From: Alphaproteobacteria bacterium | GTDB lineage: Bacteria; Pseudomonadota; Alphaproteobacteria; Rhizobiales; Aestuariivirgaceae | DNA length: 11,088 nt | Assembly (NCBI GenBank): GCA_024639035.1 | Contig: JAHEJE010000061.1 | Coordinates: 1-11,088 of the forward strand | Direction of reading: 5' to 3' | In this document: one piece after another, positions 6,931 to 11,088 of the stretch | Position numbering within the stretch: the stretch's first letter is position 1 | Layout: each line of letters opens with the position of its first letter | Notes under the pieces: model-generated | Told to the model about the DNA's origin: nothing | Database searches by the model: none | Seen by the model: only the letters and a program-made list of their open reading frames with translations | Translations under genes and position numbers: made by a program

Positions 6931-8880
6931 CTATTTCTTGTTCTGCCGGTTCTCGATCAGATCGTCGACGACGGCCGGGTCGGCCAGCGTCGAGGTGTCG
7001 CCGAGATTGGAGTAATCGTTCTCGGCGATCTTGCGCAGGATGCGGCGCATGATCTTGCCTGAGCGGGTCTTCGGCAGGCCGGGGGCGAACTGGATCGCAT
7101 CTGGCGAGGCAATCGGGCCGATCTCTTGCCTGACGTGCTGGACCAGCTCCTTCTTCAGCGCATCGGAGGCCTTTTCGCCGGCCATCAGGGTGACGTAGCA
7201 GTAGATGCCCTGGCCCTTGATGTCGTGCGGGTAACCGACGACGGCGCTCTCCGACACCTTGTCGTGTGAGACGAGGGCCGACTCCACTTCTGCCGTACCC
7301 ATACGGTGGCCGGAGACGTTGATGACGTCGTCGACGCGGCCGGTGATCCAGTAGTAGCCGTCCTCGTCGCGGCGGCAGCCGTCGCCGGTGAAGTAGGTTC
7401 CCTTGTAGGTCGCGAAGTAGGTGTCCATGAAACGCTGGTGATCGCCATATACCGTGCGCATCTGGCCGGGCCAGGAGTCAAGCAACACAAGGTTGCCGTC
7501 GGCGGCGCCTTTCAGCTCTTTGCCTTCAGCATCGACGAGCGCCGGTTTGACGCCGAAGAACGGCCGTGTCGCCGAGCCGGCTTTGAGTTTTGTGGCGCCG
7601 GGCAGGGGGGTGATCATGATGCCGCCGGTTTCGGTTTGCCACCATGTGTCGACGATCGGGCAGCGGCCGTCGCCGATGACGTTGTAATACCACTCCCAGG
7701 CTTCCGGGTTGATCGGTTCGCCGACCGAGCCGAGCAGCTTGAGCGACGAGCGCGAGTGGCGGGTGACGAAATCGTCGCCGGCGCCCATCAGCGCGCGAAT
7801 GGCGGTGGGGGCGGTGTAGAAGGTGTTGACCTGGTGTTTGTCGACGACCTCCCAGAAGCGTCCGGCGTCCGGGTAGTTCGGAACGCCCTCGAACATCAGC
7901 GTAATGGCGCCGTTGGCCAACGGGCCGTAGACGATGTAGCTGTGGCCGGTGACCCAGCCGACATCGGCGGTGCACCAATAGACGTCACCGGGGTGATAGT
8001 CGAAGATGTACTCATGGGTCATCGAGGCAAACACGAGATAGCCGGCGGTGGTGTGCAGCACACCCTTGGGTTTGCCGGTCGAGCCCGATGTGTAGAGGAT
8101 GAACAGCGGATCCTCAGCGTTCATTTTTTCGGGTTTGCACTTGGCGCTGACGGCGCGGACGGCCTTGTGGTACCAGATGTCGCGGCTGTTGTCCCAGTCG
8201 ACCTTGCCGCCGGTGCGCCGCACCACAAGTACCTTGCAGGCCTTGCCGTTGGCCGCCTTCTTGAGGGCCTTGTCGGTATTGGCCTTCAGCGGAATTGTCC
8301 GGCCACCGCGCAGACCTTCATCGGCGGTTACGATGAAGTTGGAATCGCAACCTTCGATGCGGTCGGCCAGGGCATCGGGTGAAAACCCGCCAAAGACGAT
8401 GGAGTGAACGGCGCCGATGCGGGCGCAGGCCAGCATGGCGTATGCGGCTTCCGGAATCATCGGCATATACAGGGTGACGCGGTCACCCTTCTTCACGCCG
8501 TTGGCCTTCATCACATTGGCCAGGCGGCAGACGTGCTCATAGAGTTCGTTGTAGGTGATCTTCTTGTCGTCGAAGGGGTTGTCGCCTTCCCAGATGATGG
8601 CGGTCTGGTTGCCGCGCTTCTTCAGGTGGCGATCGACGCAGTTGTAGCAGACGTTGGTGACACCGTCCTCGTACCACTTGATCGAGACGTCCGGGTAGTT
8701 GAAATTGACATTATTGATTTTGGTCGGCTTCTTGAACCAGTCGATGCGTTTGCCGTGTTTCTTCCAGAACTTTGTCGGGTTTTTTACGGACTCGGCGTAC
8801 ATCTCCTTGTATTTCTTGTTGTTGATATGCGCGTTGCGGCTCCAGTCTGCCGGGACCTTGTGACTGTGGACTTCGGACAT
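6931..8880 (-). CDS. acs: Acetyl-CoA synthetase (AMP-forming acetate--CoA ligase)
   Basis: It makes acetyl-CoA from acetate, ATP and CoA in the cytoplasm by way of acetyl-AMP. At 649 residues it is full length. It has an N-terminal ACAS domain (about 20-80), phosphate loop YTSGSTGKPKG (263-273), core motif DTWWQTETG (411-419), YFTGD with Asp500, hinge region GRVDDVINVSGHRMGTAEVE (514-533) and the A10 loop PKTRSGKIMRR (603-613). The residues recalled as important in Salmonella Acs fall at the same numbers: Arg191 and Arg194 (CoA), Thr311, Val386, Trp414 (which limits the pocket to acetate), Arg515, Asp517, Arg526, Arg584 and Lys609, the catalytic and regulatory acetylation site. The ATG at 8880 follows GAGGGGAG with 7 bases between. 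It is divergent from the M20/M24 pair and convergent with livM. Confidence 0.98.
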   Translation of the reverse strand: MSEVHSHKVPADWSRNAHINNKKYKEMYAESVKNPTKFWKKHGKRIDWFKKPTKINNVNFNYPDVSIKWYEDGVTNVCYNCVDRHLKKRGNQTAIIWEGDNPFDDKKITYNELYEHVCRLANVMKANGVKKGDRVTLYMPMIPEAAYAMLACARIGAVHSIVFGGFSPDALADRIEGCDSNFIVTADEGLRGGRTIPLKANTDKALKKAANGKACKVLVVRRTGGKVDWDNSRDIWYHKAVRAVSAKCKPEKMNAEDPLFILYTSGSTGKPKGVLHTTAGYLVFASMTHEYIFDYHPGDVYWCTADVGWVTGHSYIVYGPLANGAITLMFEGVPNYPDAGRFWEVVDKHQVNTFYTAPTAIRALMGAGDDFVTRHSRSSLKLLGSVGEPINPEAWEWYYNVIGDGRCPIVDTWWQTETGGIMITPLPGATKLKAGSATRPFFGVKPALVDAEGKELKGAADGNLVLLDSWPGQMRTVYGDHQRFMDTYFATYKGTYFTGDGCRRDEDGYYWITGRVDDVINVSGHRMGTAEVESALVSHDKVSESAVVGYPHDIKGQGIYCYVTLMAGEKASDALKKELVQHVRQEIGPIASPDAIQFAPGLPKTRSGKIMRRILRKIAENDYSNLGDTSTLADPAVVDDLIENRQNKK

Positions 8881-8939
8881 GTTCTGACTCCCCTCGTCTG
8901 GCTAATGTTTATCTTGTGAAAATAAGCCAATTCCGGCAA

Positions 8940-8948
8940 TTTGCGCAA
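8940..8948. promoter_or_regulatory. Palindromic TTGCGCAA site in the acs / amidohydrolase divergent promoter region
   Basis: The gap between acs and the amidohydrolase gene (8881-9048) is more AT-rich than the genes and contains the perfect palindrome TTGCGCAA (8941-8948), with an extra T at 8940 giving TTTGC-GCAA. It lies about 60 bases upstream of the acs start codon. TTTGC/GCAAA-type inverted repeats are recalled as sites of the RamB/PccR short-chain fatty acid regulator family, which would suit acs. An eight-base palindrome can arise by chance, so this is tentative. I could not assign a convincing -35/-10 pair for either gene. Confidence 0.25.
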
Positions 8949-9048
8949 TGGGTCTTCTGTTTAACGCCGATGAAGGTAAACGGCCTGCGACCGCGGTGAT
9001 TGTCTGATGACTTTGTGTGCTGGCGCGGCCGGCAGGAGGATTGGTGCA

Positions 9049-10230
9049 GTGTCTGGTGATATGTTGAAAACGCAGGATTTGCGCCAGGAAATGAGCTCCT
9101 GGCGGCGGGATTTTCACAGACATCCGGAACTGGGATTTGAAGAGCATCGCACCAGCGCCCGAGTGGCCGAACTGCTGGAAGGCTTCGGACTGGAGGTGCA
9201 CCGCGGCGTCGGCGGCACCGGAGTTGTCGGCGTTCTGCAGCGCGGCAACGGGCCGGCCAGCATCGGGCTGCGCGCCGATATGGACGCCCTTCCAATCGTC
9301 GAACAGAACCAATTCGGCCACCGTTCGCGCCATGACGGCGTGATGCATGCCTGCGGGCATGACGGGCACACGACGATGCTTCTGGGGGCGGCAAAGCATC
9401 TGGCTGAGAACGGTGAGTTCAGCGGCCGGGCGGTGTTCATCTTCCAGCCGGCCGAAGAGCACGGCAAGGGCGGGCCGGCGATGATCGCCGATGGCCTGTT
9501 CGAACAATTCCCGGTCGATGCGGTCTATGGCATGCACAACATGCCGGGCATGGCGGTGGGTACCTTTGCCACGCGGGCCGGAGCGATGATGGCCAGCGAG
9601 GCGCTGTTCGAGATCGAGATTGCCGGGCGTGGCGGCCACGCGGCGATGCCGCATCACGGCGTCGATGCCATCGTCGTCGGAGCGCAGATCGTCAATGCGC
9701 TGCAAACCATCGTGTCGCGCAAGCTCGATCCGGGCAACAACGGCGTGGTGTCGGTGACCGAGTTCATCACCGACGGCCAGCGCAACGTGTTGCCGGGCCG
9801 GGCGACGCTGAAGGGCGACGCACGGGCCTTGAACCGGCAGGTCAATGGCGAGATCGAGCGCAAGATGCGCCAGATCGTTGCGGGTATCTGTGCGGCCCAC
9901 GACGTTACGGCCACGGTGTCCTATGAGACCGTGTTCGAAGTGACTATGAACGCGGCCGGCCCGACGGACCGGGCGGCGAACAATGCCCGAGTGCTCGTTG
10001 GTCAAGGCAATGTCGATGCCGACTGCGCGCCGGTGCTCGGTTCGGAGGATTTTGCCCACATGGCGCTGGCCCGGCCCGGATGCTTCATCTTCGCCGGAAA
10101 CGGGACCGAGGGCGCCCATGCCCGGCCGCTGCATTCGGCGAACTATGATTTCAACGACGCGTTGCTGACCCTCGGCTCATCCTATTGGGTGCGACTGGTC
10201 GAGCAGGAACTGCCGGCGGAGTCGCTTTGA
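9049..10230 (+). CDS. M20D-family amidohydrolase (hippurate/N-acyl-amino-acid hydrolase type)
   Basis: This is a probable two-metal cytoplasmic enzyme that cleaves an N-acyl or amide bond, releasing an acid and an amine. I chose the GTG at 9049 (393 residues) because AGGAGGA ends 8 bases upstream. In-frame ATGs at 9007 (407 residues) and 9061 (389) are less well placed. From GTG 9049, the metal ligands are Cys102 and His104 in HACGHDGHTTMLLG (100-113), Glu136/Glu137 in QPAEE, His163 in GMHN and His362 in LHS. The dimerisation-domain motif GRGGHAAMPHHGVD (193-206) and GSEDFA (331-336) are also present, so the active site appears intact. Cys in HACGHDGH marks the M20D branch (hippurate, indole-acetyl-amino-acid and acetyl-diaminopimelate hydrolases). 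Its stop overlaps the next start, so it is probably co-translated with the M24 protein. The substrate is unknown. Confidence 0.92.
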   Translation: MSGDMLKTQDLRQEMSSWRRDFHRHPELGFEEHRTSARVAELLEGFGLEVHRGVGGTGVVGVLQRGNGPASIGLRADMDALPIVEQNQFGHRSRHDGVMHACGHDGHTTMLLGAAKHLAENGEFSGRAVFIFQPAEEHGKGGPAMIADGLFEQFPVDAVYGMHNMPGMAVGTFATRAGAMMASEALFEIEIAGRGGHAAMPHHGVDAIVVGAQIVNALQTIVSRKLDPGNNGVVSVTEFITDGQRNVLPGRATLKGDARALNRQVNGEIERKMRQIVAGICAAHDVTATVSYETVFEVTMNAAGPTDRAANNARVLVGQGNVDADCAPVLGSEDFAHMALARPGCFIFAGNGTEGAHARPLHSANYDFNDALLTLGSSYWVRLVEQELPAESL

Positions 10231-11088
10231 TGCACGCGAAGCGCCTGGACGCCCTGCGCCGCCGACTGGCGGACAGCGGCTTCGATGTCGCGCTGATCAC
10301 CGACGATGACAGCGTCTATTACCTGACCGGCTACTACGACTATCTGCACATGGAATTCGGCCGCCCGACGATCCTTGTTGTGCCGCGCGATGGCGACAGC
10401 CTGCTGATCACGCCCACCATCGATATGGTGATGGCCGAGGCTGCGGCCCGCGTCGACCGTATCGCGGCGTGGAATGACGGGGCCGGAAACGAGTGGCGCG
10501 AGGAATTGCCGGCGGTTCTCGGGGGCGGGGCGAAGGTGGCCATCGAGCCCGACCACATGCCGCCGGTGGTGCGGACCTATGTCGACAGCCTCGTTGCCGC
10601 CGAGCGGCTCGGCGACGTGACGCCGCTTGTCGCCGACATGCGGATGATCAAGTCGGCCGAGGAACTGCAACTGGCCCGTCACGCCGGTGAGGTGGCCGGC
10701 GCCATGATGGCGGCCGGACGGGCTGCGATCGGCGACGGCGTGGCGGAGTTCGAGGTGGCGATTGCGACCGCCGAGGCCGGGACCCGCAAGGCAGCGGCGC
10801 TTCTCGATGCCCACTACGACGATCGGGCGATGTCGCCGAACACGCAATTTCTGCAGATCATGGCCTCGGGACCGGAAATCACCAAGACCCACCACCGAGC
10901 CTCCACGCGGATCATGCGGCGGGGCGAGCCGGTGTTCCTGTGTTTTTGCGGCATGACGAATTTCCACCGCTTCAAGCTCGGCTTCGACCGCACGTTCTGG
11001 ATCGGCGACATCGCCGACCCGCGGCAGGCCGAGGTCTACGAAATCGCCGCGGCCAGCCAGAAGGCGGCGCTCGATGCGCTCAGGCCCG
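10230..11088 (+). CDS. M24 (creatinase/aminopeptidase P) fold protein, metal-site Asp residues absent; 3' truncated by window
   Basis: The ATG at 10230 shares its A with the amidohydrolase stop (TGATG), and the frame is open to the window end: 286 codons of an expected 380-400. The first 130 or so residues form a creatinase-type N-terminal domain (RLDALRRRLADSGFDVALI, then YYLTGYYDY at 30-38). The catalytic pita-bread domain begins near LVADMRMIKSAEELQLAR (133-150). His221/His222 in THHRAS match the conserved active-site histidine region. In metallopeptidases two Asp ligands lie 11 residues apart, the second just before T-R-T. The aligned positions here are Cys240 and Gly251 (GFDRTFWIG), so the metal pair cannot form normally. 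Creatinase and ectoine hydrolase are metal-free members recalled to differ at these sites. It is therefore probably a non-peptidase C-N hydrolase of unknown substrate. The missing C-terminus holds the remaining ligand positions. Confidence 0.88.
   Translation, partial: MHAKRLDALRRRLADSGFDVALITDDDSVYYLTGYYDYLHMEFGRPTILVVPRDGDSLLITPTIDMVMAEAAARVDRIAAWNDGAGNEWREELPAVLGGGAKVAIEPDHMPPVVRTYVDSLVAAERLGDVTPLVADMRMIKSAEELQLARHAGEVAGAMMAAGRAAIGDGVAEFEVAIATAEAGTRKAAALLDAHYDDRAMSPNTQFLQIMASGPEITKTHHRASTRIMRRGEPVFLCFCGMTNFHRFKLGFDRTFWIGDIADPRQAEVYEIAAASQKAALDALRP

Noticed and set aside
6820..7062. An 80-codon plus-strand frame starting after livM
   Set aside because: It runs through the GC-rich hairpin and then antisense into the 3' end of acs, and shows no motif or good ribosome binding site.
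7306..8382. A 358-codon open frame on the plus strand opposite acs
   Set aside because: It is rich in Gly, Ala, Val and Asp with no motif, and lies entirely within a full-length acs whose catalytic residues are all conserved.
8902..10134. A 410-codon open frame on the minus strand opposite the amidohydrolase
   Set aside because: It has shadow composition (His/Arg-rich), no convincing ribosome binding site and no domain. The plus strand encodes an intact M20D enzyme.

Overview
The window looks like the chromosome of a GC-rich alphaproteobacterium, possibly Rhizobiales-like. This rests on base composition, heavy GTG/ATG start use, tightly overlapping genes, and the style of the Liv-type transporter and acetyl-CoA synthetase. 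The taxon is an inference from protein character, not from a marker gene. There are nine protein-coding genes, two of them cut by the window edges. I see no rRNA, tRNA, CRISPR array, transposase, integrase or phage gene.

Left edge (1-1547, minus strand): the N-terminal two thirds of a P2-type cation-pumping ATPase, whose C-terminus lies off the window. A 164-base divergent intergenic region (1548-1711) follows, with a plausible sigma-70-like promoter facing right.

Centre (1712-6793, plus strand): a complete branched-chain-amino-acid-type (HAAT family) ABC importer in the order binding protein, ATPase (LivG), ATPase (LivF), permease (LivH), permease (LivM). The last four genes are nearly gapless (GTGA overlap, 6-base gap, ATGA overlap). 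A 14-bp stem-loop separates the binding-protein gene from the rest, which is where an mRNA-stabilising or attenuating hairpin is expected when the binding protein is needed in excess.

Centre-right (6931-8880, minus strand): a full-length acetyl-CoA synthetase, convergent with the transporter. The short gap between the two holds a very GC-rich hairpin that is also a textbook four-tract G-quadruplex motif on the acs mRNA strand.

Right edge (9049-11088, plus strand): divergent from acs, an M20D amidohydrolase is translationally coupled (TGATG) to an M24/creatinase-fold protein that runs off the window. The M24 protein has lost both aspartates that normally hold the metal pair, as in creatinase, so it is unlikely to be an ordinary Xaa-Pro peptidase. 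My working idea, which is inference, is that uptake by the Liv-type importer, hydrolysis by the M24 and M20 enzymes, and activation of released acetate by Acs form one catabolic module for an amide or N-acyl compound. The rest of the window looks like ordinary core metabolism and transport.
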